Source: JAIQFL01 sp035295745
GTDB lineage: Bacteria; Acidobacteriota; Terriglobia; Bryobacterales; Bryobacteraceae
DNA: 64,000 nt
Assembly (NCBI GenBank): GCA_035295745.1
Contig: DATGIL010000106.1
Span: 7,869 to 71,868 of the forward strand
Direction of reading: 5' to 3'
Below, one piece after another: positions 36,327-46,100 of the stretch. Below the pieces are notes generated by a model. That model worked only from the letters and a program-made list of their open reading frames with translations, searched no databases and was not told the DNA's origin. The translations under genes and the position numbers were made by a program. Positions within the stretch are counted from its first letter, which is position 1; every line of letters begins with the position of its first letter.

Positions 36327-39300
36327 TTAGAAAACCAGGCGGCCGCCGATCTGGAAACTGCGGGAGCGGTTCGACTGTCCGGTAATCAGGCCAAAAGCCG
36401 AGTTGGTGGGCGCCAGGTTCGGGAATTGGAACGTGGGCCGGTTCATCACGTTGAAGCACTCAAAGCGAAGCTGGAAATATTCGTTTCGTGCTTCCGAAAT
36501 GTCAAAGCGCTTCAACAGAGACGTATTCAGCTCGTTGGCGCCATCTCCCCGCAAGCTGGAGAAGGTAGTCGAGAAGGTGCGGACGTGATAGGCGAACTGG
36601 TCGGCAGTCTTGGTGTCGAAAGCATTGACATTGAACGCCACGCCGTTGGTCTGGCGGGCATCGAAGTTGAGGGGCGCACCAAAGTACACCAGATCGCCAA
36701 TGGTCGTCGAACTGGTCCCCATGAAGGTGAAGGGCTGCCCGCTCTGCTTCACGTAGATGGCATTCATATTCCATCCACCTACGAAGAGGTTGGCCAATCT
36801 TGAGTGAACTGCCAGGCGCTGGCCGCGGCCGAAGGGAAGTTGATACGTGAGGGCTAACGTGCCGCGATGGGTATGGTCGAATACGCCGATGCGCTTTTCG
36901 GGCTCTGGGTCGGTGTCGTTGAGCCAGCTATCCCGTTCCATCAGCTTCGAAAAGACGTAATTGCCTGTGAGCGTCAGACCTTTGGAGAAGCGGCGTTGGA
37001 GCCGCACATTCAAGCTGTGGAAGTAGGAACTGCCGACGTTCAGGTTCTGCTCCAGAACTCCGCCGCTGCCGCTGAATCCACCGCTGGTATAACCGAGCGG
37101 AAACTCGGGATAGAAGGAGAGCAACTGCGCCACGGTGGTCTTTGCTCCCACCGCAATACCGGGTTCCAGGCCGCCAAACGGGCTCACGACCGACGCGGTC
37201 ATCGCCGAGTTCACCGCCGCGTCGCGAACCGGCAGGGTGCTCAGATACTGCCGGGGAATGCCGTTCAGCTGCGTCAGATTGATGGGTGTGTGTACCGAGT
37301 GGTTTCCGATGTATGCCACCTCCAGCACCATATTCGGCGACAGACTGTGTTGGAATCCCAGGTTCCAGCGCACTGAGTAGGGACTCTTCATCTTCGGATT
37401 TAGGAACGAAACCGCCTGGTTCAGGAAGGTGGTCGCTCCGACTCCGCTCGCGTTCGGCTGAAGGATTGCGCCTCCCGGGAAAGGATCGCTGAAGGTGGCG
37501 GGTCCAGGCGACAAATAGTTGTTGCTCGTTACCGTCATTGTGGTTTCCTGGCTGAAACCTTCCTGATCGAGGATCGGAGTCGAAGAGTAGTTTCCGTTTT
37601 GTGCCAGGTAAGCCATCGTGGTTGGGGCGACGAACATGCCGAAACTGCTGCGAATTACCGTGTTGCCATGAAACGCGTCAGGCGTCCAAGCGACGCCGAT
37701 GCGCGGACTCAGCAGGTGCGACGTGTTCTGGTATGCGGCGCTATTCTGGCCGGGCTGGTATTGCAGTCCGCCAGGGACCTGGAAGCTGCCGACGGGAATC
37801 TGGGCAATCGGACTCTGATTGTAGTTGGCGATCGCCTGCGGAGCGATCGGATTCGGCACGCCGAAATTCCAGCCGGTTTCGGTGCGTCCCCACTTTTCGT
37901 GATACGGGCCATCGTGGTCGAAGCGCAGGCCCAGATTCAGGGTGAGGTTCCGCTTGACACGAAAATCATCCTGCACGAATCCGGAAACGAAATACGAATA
38001 CCAGGAGCCGAAAGTGTTGATGTCGTAGAAACCCTGGTCCGGCAATCCGTAGAGGAATTGCGCCATATCCTGGCCCATTGCCACCGTCGTGGAGGCGGTG
38101 CTGGACGCCCGAACCCAACTGTTGCTGCCGAAATTGAAGCCTCCTGCCGATTCGGCATAACTGATGGTACTGATCCGCGATTGCCGGGCGTCCGCACCAA
38201 ATTTGAGGGTGTGGTTCCCTTTGATAGTGGTCCAGGTGCCTGCGAGTTGAGCGGTTTGGGAAGGCTTTTTGGCGTCCTGATTGAAGCCGAGGCTCTGGAA
38301 CGCCGTGCTGGTGCTGAAATAAACGTACGGCAACGCCAGATGGTCGGAGTTGCTCGACATGTACGAGGGAAATCCGAATGAAGTCGGATCGAAGCCGATG
38401 CTCGGGTCCGAGGCGCCTTCCCGGATATATGTCAAGTTGGCCCGCAAGTTGAGAATGTTGTGGGCGTTGACTGTGTACACCTCGTCCAGACTGCCGCCCC
38501 AGTTCTCGCGGTCGGTGATGGTGCCGCTCGAAATGTTCTGGAAGTAGTCGTTCTTCTTGGCGAACAGCGCAACGTGGTGGATGTCGAATGACAGGCGGCT
38601 CTTATCCGACATGTTGTAGTCGATTCGCCCCATTTGGTTGTTGGCATTGTTGGTGGATGGAGCGGTGGTGCCGTAGTTGTCATACCCGTCAGGCCGCGAC
38701 GTCGTATTGAAGCCGGTAACATTCGGGTCCGGATAGAACTTCAGATAGTTCAGCGTGATTGGGTTGATCCGGCTGGCTGGAATCACGTTGCCGGGCAGCG
38801 GAGTGCGCACCACATTCGTTCCGTTGAGGACGCCGCTGTATGGATCGTAGAGCTGGGTGCCATCCGCGGACAGGATTTGCGAGAAGTCGCCCTTCTTTTC
38901 CGCGGCGGTGGGAACGCTGATGAAGCTGGTGTTGGGTGCGCTGTTGGCATCGTTCTCCCAGGCGAAGAACCAGAAGATCCGGTTCTTTCCGTTGATCACC
39001 TTGGGAATGTACACCGGGCCGCCCGCGGTCAGACCGTATTGGTTGAAGTGCGTTACGGGATTGCCCAAACCATTGCGGTTATTGAAGAAGTTGTTGGCGG
39101 TGAGGTTGGAGGGCTGGTTGAACTCGAACAGCGATCCACGGACCTCATTCGTGCCCGACTTCAGGATCTGATTGATCGTGCCGCCGCGCGTGTGTCCAAA
39201 ACCGGCGTCGGTATCGAGCACCTTGACCCGGACCTCCAAGACGGCATCTTGCGGCGCGCTGTAGGCGGAACGCAGGTCCCAGGTCGCGTTCGAGCCGCCG

Positions 39301-39890
39301 TTCAAAAGCATTTCACTCGACTGCGTAGGTGTCCCACCGAGGCTGAAGTTGTTGGTGGAGTCGTACGGCTGCACCACCGGATTCGGGTTGTTGAAGGCGC
39401 CCATGATCACGCCCATCGACAACTGCGCGAGCGACATCGCCGATCGGCCGTTGACCGGCAGATCCTCCACCTGTTTGGTAGTAATCGCCTGGCCCATGGA
39501 CGCGTTTTCGCTGTTGATGAGCGACGCATCCGCCGTTACTTCAATCGCCTGGGCGGTGTCGCCAACTTCGAGGCGGACGTCAATCACAGGATGGTCGCCG
39601 GCTCCTACATGAACCCCTTTGCGTACGGCTTCTTTGAAGCCCGCGGTCTGGATGACGATGTCATACTCGCCGGCTGGAAGAAATGGCGCCACATATTGTC
39701 CGGCTGCATCAGCCTCGGCGGCGATCTTCGTCCCGGTGTGGGTCTCGGTGACGGTCACCTTAGCCCCCGGTATCACTGAACCGGTCGGGTCGGTGACTAC
39801 CCCACTGATGGTGCCCCGAAATTCCTGAGCGAACAGTCCAATAGGGCAGCTCAAAACGACTGCAGCAATAACGATCAAAGAGCGCTTCAT
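36327..39890 (-). CDS. Oar-like TonB-dependent outer-membrane receptor
   Basis: 1187 aa with a signal peptide (MKRSLIVIAAVVLSCPIGLF, then AQ), a carboxypeptidase-regulatory domain (about 25-110, GTISGVVTDPTGSVIPGAKV), a plug with GGTINQILKSGTNEVRGSLF, and a barrel ending FNVMNRPTFQFPNLAPTNSA and a terminal IGGRLVF. It lies 16 bp downstream of the CE12 esterase gene on the same strand, so the two are probably co-transcribed. That makes pectin-derived rhamnogalacturonan fragments a reasonable guess for its ligand. Confidence 0.92.
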   Translation of the reverse strand: MKRSLIVIAAVVLSCPIGLFAQEFRGTISGVVTDPTGSVIPGAKVTVTETHTGTKIAAEADAAGQYVAPFLPAGEYDIVIQTAGFKEAVRKGVHVGAGDHPVIDVRLEVGDTAQAIEVTADASLINSENASMGQAITTKQVEDLPVNGRSAMSLAQLSMGVIMGAFNNPNPVVQPYDSTNNFSLGGTPTQSSEMLLNGGSNATWDLRSAYSAPQDAVLEVRVKVLDTDAGFGHTRGGTINQILKSGTNEVRGSLFEFNQPSNLTANNFFNNRNGLGNPVTHFNQYGLTAGGPVYIPKVINGKNRIFWFFAWENDANSAPNTSFISVPTAAEKKGDFSQILSADGTQLYDPYSGVLNGTNVVRTPLPGNVIPASRINPITLNYLKFYPDPNVTGFNTTSRPDGYDNYGTTAPSTNNANNQMGRIDYNMSDKSRLSFDIHHVALFAKKNDYFQNISSGTITDRENWGGSLDEVYTVNAHNILNLRANLTYIREGASDPSIGFDPTSFGFPSYMSSNSDHLALPYVYFSTSTAFQSLGFNQDAKKPSQTAQLAGTWTTIKGNHTLKFGADARQSRISTISYAESAGGFNFGSNSWVRASSTASTTVAMGQDMAQFLYGLPDQGFYDINTFGSWYSYFVSGFVQDDFRVKRNLTLNLGLRFDHDGPYHEKWGRTETGWNFGVPNPIAPQAIANYNQSPIAQIPVGSFQVPGGLQYQPGQNSAAYQNTSHLLSPRIGVAWTPDAFHGNTVIRSSFGMFVAPTTMAYLAQNGNYSSTPILDQEGFSQETTMTVTSNNYLSPGPATFSDPFPGGAILQPNASGVGATTFLNQAVSFLNPKMKSPYSVRWNLGFQHSLSPNMVLEVAYIGNHSVHTPINLTQLNGIPRQYLSTLPVRDAAVNSAMTASVVSPFGGLEPGIAVGAKTTVAQLLSFYPEFPLGYTSGGFSGSGGVLEQNLNVGSSYFHSLNVRLQRRFSKGLTLTGNYVFSKLMERDSWLNDTDPEPEKRIGVFDHTHRGTLALTYQLPFGRGQRLAVHSRLANLFVGGWNMNAIYVKQSGQPFTFMGTSSTTIGDLVYFGAPLNFDARQTNGVAFNVNAFDTKTADQFAYHVRTFSTTFSSLRGDGANELNTSLLKRFDISEARNEYFQLRFECFNVMNRPTFQFPNLAPTNSAFGLITGQSNRSRSFQIGGRLVF

Positions 39891-39906
39891 GATCTTCTCT
39901 CCAGTA

Positions 39907-40629
39907 CTATCGGCGGCCTGGCGTCACGACTTTAGAGGCAAGCACGCTTTCCAGCCGGACCAACTCCCGGGCGGCCATGGCGCCGATTTCCTGGCGCCCT
40001 TTAGGACCTAAATGGGTATGGTCTGGTTTTCCGTCTTTATCTACAGCGTCGATCTCCTCACAACCCCTAGGCCCCAGCTCTTCCGCTTGCTCTTTCGTGA
40101 AGCTGTAGAGGTCGATGAGAGGAACTCTCTTCTCGGCGGCCAACGCGCGAACCTGCTCGACGTAAGGGGATAGAGAATCGACCACGATCTGCCCTTCCGG
40201 CGTGAAGTTGCGCCGTACAATCGACGTCACCAGGATCGGCTGGGCGCCAACGGAACGCGCTTCCTCGAGGTAGCGAGACAGGTTCTGGCGGTAAGTGGTC
40301 TTGGCGTCAGTTTCGCGGTCGGCGCCCTTACCGGGGACATCGTTGTGACCGAACTGAATGAGGATGAAGTCTGGTTTCGCGGCCAATGCCGGCGCCCACA
40401 GACCTTCATCTCGAAAGCTCTTGGAGCTTCGGCCGTTCTTCGCCAAGTTGATGATTTCGACTCCCGGGCCGAACGAAGCTTTGAAACCGGGACCCCAACC
40501 GCCTTCGTCATTCACGGTGGAATCTCCCACCAACACGATCTTCATGGGCCTGTCTTCAGCCGGAGACGGCAGGCATACGGATACCAGAAGAACGGAGGCG
40601 GCTAACAATAACCGCAGTTTTCGAAACAT
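39907..40629 (-). CDS. Rhamnogalacturonan acetylesterase-like SGNH hydrolase (CE12)
   Basis: The 240-aa secreted protein has a signal peptide (about 1-24) and SGNH blocks: block I VLVGDSTVN with nucleophile Ser37, block II with Asn65 (NLAKNGRSS), block III GHND (94-97) and block V DHTH with Asp203 and His206. The GDST/RSSKSF/DHTHLG pattern is typical of CE12 enzymes (YesT/RhgT) that remove acetyl groups from the rhamnogalacturonan backbone of pectin. First gene of a two-gene unit with the TonB receptor; divergent from the regulator gene. Confidence 0.88.
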   Translation of the reverse strand: MFRKLRLLLAASVLLVSVCLPSPAEDRPMKIVLVGDSTVNDEGGWGPGFKASFGPGVEIINLAKNGRSSKSFRDEGLWAPALAAKPDFILIQFGHNDVPGKGADRETDAKTTYRQNLSRYLEEARSVGAQPILVTSIVRRNFTPEGQIVVDSLSPYVEQVRALAAEKRVPLIDLYSFTKEQAEELGPRGCEEIDAVDKDGKPDHTHLGPKGRQEIGAMAARELVRLESVLASKVVTPGRR

Positions 40630-40718
40630 AGGCGTCTAAAGAACCGAATAGTAAGGGCGTGCGCCCGGCCCTGTCTAGGCCGTCGACATGCCAGAGAACG
40701 TATAATCGCCCCTAACCC

Positions 40719-42140
40719 TTGTCGAATCAGCTTAATGGAAGGCGAACGGCCGGTCGGTCGAGTCCCCGTACTCTACGTTGCCGTGTGTTAGAATTGCCAA
40801 ACGTATCGGGGGTCATCGCCAAGTTGAAAAGCCAGATCCCTCCTGTAGACCCATCCGCCGGGGCCAGCCGTCTCTCGCCGGCAGAGGCAAGTTCTGTCCG
40901 GCTGCAGCTTGGCCGGCTGTTGGCCAGCCCGCAGTTTCGCACCAGCAAACGGTCCCAAGCTCTGTTGACTCACGTCACCGAGGCCTGTCTGGAAGGCGAG
41001 TTTGAGCGGGTACGGGAACGGATAATCGGATCCGAGGTCTTTGGGCGTGACCCAGGTTACGACACCAATCAGGACTCGGTGGTCCGAACTACTGCGGCAG
41101 AGGTCCGTAAGCGTCTGGCGCAATATTATCTGGAGCCGGAACACGAGCACGAGATCCGGTTTCTGCTGACGCCGGGCTCGTACGTGCCGGAGTTTCGGCT
41201 ACCGGTTGTGCCACCGCCTCTGTCCGCCGTGCAGCTGCCGGCTGCCCGCGAACCAGTTGTGGACGCTCTGCCAGCCGTGGTCCCGCAAACCGTTGTGATG
41301 CAAAGACCCAGGCGCTGGCTGATCCCTTGCACAGCTCTTGCCGTGTTGGCCGCCGCCTCATCCCTCTGGTTATCGCTGCATCCACACCCAAACGAACTCG
41401 ATGCTTTCTGGAAGCCGCTGATCGACGACCGCGCCGATGTGGTGGTTTGCATCGAGCAGCCGTTGCGGATCTACACCTTCGACGGCCCTCGTGTAGACGA
41501 TTTAAACGGACAGATGGTGGGAACCTCCTCAGATCCTCCTGCTCCGGAGGGCAAATTGAAAGACACCCAGATCAAGTTGTCGGAATTGAAAACAATCGGC
41601 AGCCGATATTTCTCGTTGGGAGACGCCCTGGCATCGATCCGCATCGCTGAGTTGCTGGCCCGCAAGGGCAAGGCGTTTCAGGTGTTAGGCGATCGGGTAA
41701 CGTCTTTCCACGACTTGCGGGGCCGGCCGGCGGTGTTGATCGGCGAGTTCAATAATCTGTGGACGAATGGATTGATCCGCGGCCTGCGCTATTACCTCGA
41801 GAAGAACGTCGAGAATCACACCTACGACGTGCGGGACCGGCAGAATGGCGGCAAAGTGATCGCGTCGGTGACGCGTTCGGTTACGCGGCCGTCGGAGTAT
41901 GCCATCGTAAGCAGGGTTTTCGATCCATCCACGGAGAAGACGGTGATCGCGATTGCTGGGATGACCTATGCGGGTAATGGTGCCGTCGGCGACTTCCTGA
42001 CAAGCGCGGCGTACATGCACGACGCCTTCGGGATGGCGCCAGCCGGATGGTCTCGCAAGAGCATCCAGGTGGTTTTGGAGACTACATTTGTGGGCGGAAC
42101 CGCCGGGCCTCCCAAAGTGATCGCGACCCACTTCTGGTAG
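40719..42140 (+). CDS. Membrane-anchored regulator with acidobacterial N-terminal winged-helix-like domain
   Basis: Up to 473 aa; TTG 40719 is the furthest start, and GTG 40785 is a plausible shorter one. About residues 50-145 (LGRLLASPQFRTSKRSQALL, then RERIIGSEVFGRDPGYDTNQ, DSVVRTTAAEVRKRLAQYY) match a DNA-binding-like domain that recurs at the N-terminus of many acidobacterial signalling proteins. After a Pro-rich linker comes one membrane helix (about 197-216, WLIPCTALAVLAAASSLWLS), then a periplasmic-type domain of about 250 aa with no family I can name. The layout (N-terminal DNA binding, one helix, external sensor) resembles ToxR/CadC one-component regulators. A possible -10 TATAAT is at 40701-40706. 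Confidence 0.65.
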   Translation: MSNQLNGRRTAGRSSPRTLRCRVLELPNVSGVIAKLKSQIPPVDPSAGASRLSPAEASSVRLQLGRLLASPQFRTSKRSQALLTHVTEACLEGEFERVRERIIGSEVFGRDPGYDTNQDSVVRTTAAEVRKRLAQYYLEPEHEHEIRFLLTPGSYVPEFRLPVVPPPLSAVQLPAAREPVVDALPAVVPQTVVMQRPRRWLIPCTALAVLAAASSLWLSLHPHPNELDAFWKPLIDDRADVVVCIEQPLRIYTFDGPRVDDLNGQMVGTSSDPPAPEGKLKDTQIKLSELKTIGSRYFSLGDALASIRIAELLARKGKAFQVLGDRVTSFHDLRGRPAVLIGEFNNLWTNGLIRGLRYYLEKNVENHTYDVRDRQNGGKVIASVTRSVTRPSEYAIVSRVFDPSTEKTVIAIAGMTYAGNGAVGDFLTSAAYMHDAFGMAPAGWSRKSIQVVLETTFVGGTAGPPKVIATHFW

Positions 42141-42163
42141 GCCTTCGGGGCTTCCAATCGGTT

Positions 42164-44113
42164 TCACTTCAGGCCTAAGACACTCCGGACGACGGGAAGC
42201 ACACTGACCGGCCTGCGGCCTTCGGGGAAAGACAGCTGCGCTGTGGCGTCCTGGAAAGTGCGGAAGTCCCGCGTTTTCAAGAGGCCAACGATACCCGACT
42301 GGGTGTTGGTGTAGTACACCCAGACTTCGTGTCCGGATTGGATGGGTACCGGGAAGCCGGTGAATTTCGCGGTAAAAGCGTCGGAAGACATGCCCCACGG
42401 GCCAAACGGGGTGCTCGACACGCTGCTCCGTAAGTTCAGCATCGGCCAGGTGTTGTCGTTGTGCACCAGCAGGTAGCGGCCGCGATCTTCGAGAATAATC
42501 CCGTCGCGAACGCTGTAGTTCGGGTCGAACAGCAGTTCCGGTTCCGAATAAGCGGCGAAATCGCGAGTGGTGACGTACCAGAGCCTTGGATTGTCTTCGA
42601 CCTCCTCCTGGAACGACTGGATCAAGTTCTTTGCCATGGTGCAGGCCCAAGTGATCACGTAGCGGCGGCTCACCTCGTCGTAGAAGAGGTTGGGGGATAC
42701 GAGATCGAGCGCTTCCGGCTTCGGCGCGAGTGGGATAAAAACTGGCTCCGACCAGTGCGCGAGGTCCTTGGAGGTTGCGTGCCCGATGCCCTTGTCGCCC
42801 CTGGCAGCAGTCGCCCAAACCATGTGGAATGTGCCGTCGGGAACCTCGATCAGCCGGGGATCGAGCATCTGCTTCTGGCCTAACGTGGGCTCGGGAAGGG
42901 GTAGAGAGAGCGTGGTCCATTTGTTGCCGTCGGCGGAGTATGCCAGGGCTGGCGAACCGCTGTCCTTGGCGTTGACCGTGGTTGCGAGCCACACGGTGTC
43001 GCGTGCCATCACGGCTCTGGAGGCGGCGGTATCCTTCGCGACCGAAATGACGAAACGCACTGTCCCGGTTTTCGGGTTCCAGCCGTCGAGCCCCGCCAGA
43101 ACGTTCTCAATCGTGAGTTCCCGCGCCTCAGCGTCGGTCAGCCGGTGCGCCCAAGAACCAACCGTTGCAGCGGGACGCCCTTCCGTCGTCACGGTCAACG
43201 GCACGGCGGACCTTTCGCCCGATTTCGCCTCGGTGGGGGTCGACTGAAGCGTCGGTGATGGCTTGAATTCGGCACCCGGGCCGGTATTGTGGTACTCGCC
43301 GAAGCGCGCCGTCCGTTCCCGTGCGGGGCTGTTCCAATTGTCCCAGCGGCCGGGCCGGATGGCGTCGGACATCTCCGTATTCATGTAGACCGTGTAGCCG
43401 TACGGACGCCACGGACGACCCAGAAAGGTCTGCACGTTCGGCTCGCCTGTGATGCGGCAGTGGGAGAAGATGTAGCCGTAGTGCTGATCTCTGGGAGTAT
43501 TGGGAGCCGAAATGTAGCCATTCGCCTTGACGTGAATCTCGCAGTCCTCAAACCACGCGGTCGAGCCGCCAAAAATGAAGTCGACGGCACCTTCGATGTA
43601 GCAGTGTTCGAATAACTGACGGCCTGCCTGTGCGAGGAGCGTGTCCTGATAGCCGAGGAACCGGCAATTCCGAAACACGCCGCGATCGCTCATGATGGTG
43701 AGCGCCAATGCCTGTCCTTGCGCACCGGCGGAATTTTCGAAGGTCAGGTTCTCCGCCCTGAAGTCATTCGCCTGTATGAAAACCGTGGGGGTCCCGAAAG
43801 TGATCAAGGGCTTGCCGTTGGCGCCGGGCATACCGGCGTGGACACCCGCCGTGATCATGGTGGTGCGGGCGTCCTCGCCTTCCAACGTCACGAACGTCTT
43901 CTCCGACGGAACCGTGACACGCTCCTGGTAGACTCCCGGTTTGATGTGGATTACTACACGAGTTCGGGAATGCGAGGGAGCGGCATCTACGGCTTGCTGC
44001 ACGGATGAGAACTGCCCGCTTCCGTCCTTCGCCACCACGATCTGCGCCTCGACGTCGGGGACCGCGAAAGCCATCAGAGCCACAATGGAGGGTAGCGCAG
44101 CGGATACTCGCAT
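42164..44113 (-). CDS. Pectinesterase (CE8) fused to a GH43-like propeller domain
   Basis: 649 aa with a signal peptide (about 1-23). About residues 24-300 are a CE8 pectin methylesterase: IVVAKDGSGQFSSVQQAVDA, VTLEGEDARTTMI, catalytic Asp157 in LGYQDTLL and Asp178 in GAVDFIFGG, and Arg233 in LGRPW. Residues of about 340-640 form a five-bladed GH43/GH32-like propeller (DGNKWTTLSLPLPEP, DPRLIEVPDGTFHMVWATAA, SPNLFYDEVSRRYVITWACT, DGIILEDRGRYLLVHNDNTW). The enzyme de-esterifies pectin, releasing methanol. Whether the propeller cuts side chains or only binds is unknown. Divergent from the WD40 gene by 21 bp. Confidence 0.9.
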   Translation of the reverse strand: MRVSAALPSIVALMAFAVPDVEAQIVVAKDGSGQFSSVQQAVDAAPSHSRTRVVIHIKPGVYQERVTVPSEKTFVTLEGEDARTTMITAGVHAGMPGANGKPLITFGTPTVFIQANDFRAENLTFENSAGAQGQALALTIMSDRGVFRNCRFLGYQDTLLAQAGRQLFEHCYIEGAVDFIFGGSTAWFEDCEIHVKANGYISAPNTPRDQHYGYIFSHCRITGEPNVQTFLGRPWRPYGYTVYMNTEMSDAIRPGRWDNWNSPARERTARFGEYHNTGPGAEFKPSPTLQSTPTEAKSGERSAVPLTVTTEGRPAATVGSWAHRLTDAEARELTIENVLAGLDGWNPKTGTVRFVISVAKDTAASRAVMARDTVWLATTVNAKDSGSPALAYSADGNKWTTLSLPLPEPTLGQKQMLDPRLIEVPDGTFHMVWATAARGDKGIGHATSKDLAHWSEPVFIPLAPKPEALDLVSPNLFYDEVSRRYVITWACTMAKNLIQSFQEEVEDNPRLWYVTTRDFAAYSEPELLFDPNYSVRDGIILEDRGRYLLVHNDNTWPMLNLRSSVSSTPFGPWGMSSDAFTAKFTGFPVPIQSGHEVWVYYTNTQSGIVGLLKTRDFRTFQDATAQLSFPEGRRPVSVLPVVRSVLGLK

Positions 44114-44134
44114 TTGAAGGCTATTATCTCCCTA

Positions 44135-46093
44135 ATGGATGCTCAGGAGACAGAGTGGATCCGCGCCGCAATTCGGCTGTCGGCGCATGTCATCGATCGC
44201 GATCCGCGGCAACGCGCCGCACAGATCATCGGAAGGTTGTTGGCGTATCGAGAGAACGCCGCGATTCGGGAATTCTGCGAAGATCTGGCTTTGGCCGCTC
44301 CGAAGCCGTGGATGCGCCCTTATGCTCCCGCGCTGCACCCGCCGGGGACCCCGCTAATTCGCACGATGGCGGGGCATCTCGGCGAAGTCACAACCGTCGC
44401 CCTAAGCGGGGATGGGCGGATCGCGATCTCGGGATCTGACGACTCCACGCTGCGGGTCTGGGACATCGAGAACGGCACAGGAATTCGGACGCTGGTGGGG
44501 CACACCGGCAGGATCCGGTCGGTCGCCATGAGTGCAGACGGCCGGATCGCCATTTCTGCTTCGCAGGATCAGCTGAAGGTTTGGGACGTGGAGAAGGGCG
44601 AGTTGTGGACACTCGAAGGACATGCCGGGCCAGTGCAGAGTGTGGCAATCAGCGCCGACGGCAGGATTGGATTGTCTGGCTCCGCCGACCGGTCCATCAA
44701 GGTGTGGGATTTGGAGACGGGGAAGGAAGCGCGGACCCTCTCGGGTCACACAGGCTGGGTGCGCGCCTTGGGTCTCACACCGGATGGACGCCTGGCGATT
44801 TCCGGAGGGTGGGACCGCCGAATCAAAGTGTGGGACGTCGACGAAGGGTGCGAACGGCAATCGTGGGAGCACAGCCGCTCGCTGTTTGCCGTCGCGATCA
44901 GCCGTGACGGCAAAATGGCGCTGTCGACATCGTCTGACAACATGGTGACGGTGTGGGACGTGGAGGCCGGACAGGCGATCCGGCGGTTGAAAGGGCATGA
45001 GCGCTGGTCACTGAGCGTCGCGCTCAGCCAGGATGGGAGGCGAGCGATCTCATCGTCGGCCGATCGAACCGTGAAGGTTTGGGACCTGGAAGAAGGCCGG
45101 GAGACCCGGTCGCTAAGAGGGCATGCGAGCACGGTGTTAGGAGCGGCGCCAGGAGGCGACGGCCGGCTGATTGTCTCGGCATCTTCAGACCGAACTCTGA
45201 AGGTGTGGGATCTCGAAGCGAAGGAGACGGCTCCGCGGTTTGAAGGGCATCCCGATTCGGTTATGAGTCTGGCTGTGAGTAAAGATGGGCGTGTGGCGGT
45301 GTCGGCGTCGAAAGAATTGAAAGTGTGGGATGTCGAAACCGGACGGCTGGTGCGAACCATCGAGGGGCACACGGATTGGGTTGCCGGCGTGGCGTTTATG
45401 CCTGAGAGCCGCAGCGTCGTTTCAGCGTCGTGGGACAAGACGGCGAGGGTATGGGATTTGGAAACGGGCCAGTCGATTCGCACCCTCGGCGGATTCGCGG
45501 AGTCGGTACTGGGCGTGGCCGCGCTGGATGACAGGCGGGTGATTACGGCGTCGTGGGATAAGACTCTGAAGGTGTGGGATATCGAAAGCGGCGAAGAACT
45601 GCAATCGCTCGCCGGGCATTCCGAGGGCATCACGGCGCTGGCAGTGAGTGCGGGTGGGAGCACAGCAGTCTCGGCTCCCGAAGGACACGCGATCAAGGTC
45701 TGGGATGTAGAGTCGGGCGTCCTCTCGCAGACGCTGGAAGGACACACGGAGAAGGTTACGGCGCTTGCAGTGCTCCCCGATGGTTGGCGCGCGATCTCGG
45801 CGTCGTGGGACCGGACTCTCCGGCTGTGGGACCTTTTGACAGGTCAGGAACTACTGATACTCACCGGCCATGAGGGCGGCGTTATGGGGGTTGCGTTACA
45901 CCAAGACGGGCGCCGTGCGGTATCAGCCTCCGAAGATCATACGGTGAGGCTGTGGGACTTGGAGACGGGCAAGCTGGTCGCCTCATTTTACTGCGATGGC
46001 GGCGCGAGATGCTGTGCATTCGCGGGCAGAGATCGCATTGTAGTGGGAGATAGCGCCGGGCGTGTGCACTTTCTGGCGCTGGAGGGCTGCTGA
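44135..46093 (+). CDS. WD40-repeat protein with 14 repeats (two seven-bladed propellers)
   Basis: ATG 44135 is chosen over TTG 44114, which abuts the pectinesterase start. The 652-aa protein has an N-terminal helical segment of about 65 residues (AAQIIGRLLAYRENAAIREF), then WD40 repeats almost to the end, each of form 'GH..v.sva.s.dGr.aiSaS.D.tlkvWDle.G'. I count 14, the last degenerate (SFYCDGGARCCAFAGRDRIV), enough for two complete seven-bladed propellers. There is no signal peptide or membrane helix, so it is probably a cytoplasmic scaffold. Partner unknown. Confidence 0.9.
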   Translation: MDAQETEWIRAAIRLSAHVIDRDPRQRAAQIIGRLLAYRENAAIREFCEDLALAAPKPWMRPYAPALHPPGTPLIRTMAGHLGEVTTVALSGDGRIAISGSDDSTLRVWDIENGTGIRTLVGHTGRIRSVAMSADGRIAISASQDQLKVWDVEKGELWTLEGHAGPVQSVAISADGRIGLSGSADRSIKVWDLETGKEARTLSGHTGWVRALGLTPDGRLAISGGWDRRIKVWDVDEGCERQSWEHSRSLFAVAISRDGKMALSTSSDNMVTVWDVEAGQAIRRLKGHERWSLSVALSQDGRRAISSSADRTVKVWDLEEGRETRSLRGHASTVLGAAPGGDGRLIVSASSDRTLKVWDLEAKETAPRFEGHPDSVMSLAVSKDGRVAVSASKELKVWDVETGRLVRTIEGHTDWVAGVAFMPESRSVVSASWDKTARVWDLETGQSIRTLGGFAESVLGVAALDDRRVITASWDKTLKVWDIESGEELQSLAGHSEGITALAVSAGGSTAVSAPEGHAIKVWDVESGVLSQTLEGHTEKVTALAVLPDGWRAISASWDRTLRLWDLLTGQELLILTGHEGGVMGVALHQDGRRAVSASEDHTVRLWDLETGKLVASFYCDGGARCCAFAGRDRIVVGDSAGRVHFLALEGC

Positions 46094-46100
46094 GTCGGGA

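Noticed and set aside
41685..42992. 435-aa minus-strand ORF
   Set aside because: It shadows the regulator and pectinesterase genes; composition is Arg/His/Pro-rich, as expected for an antisense frame in GC-rich DNA.
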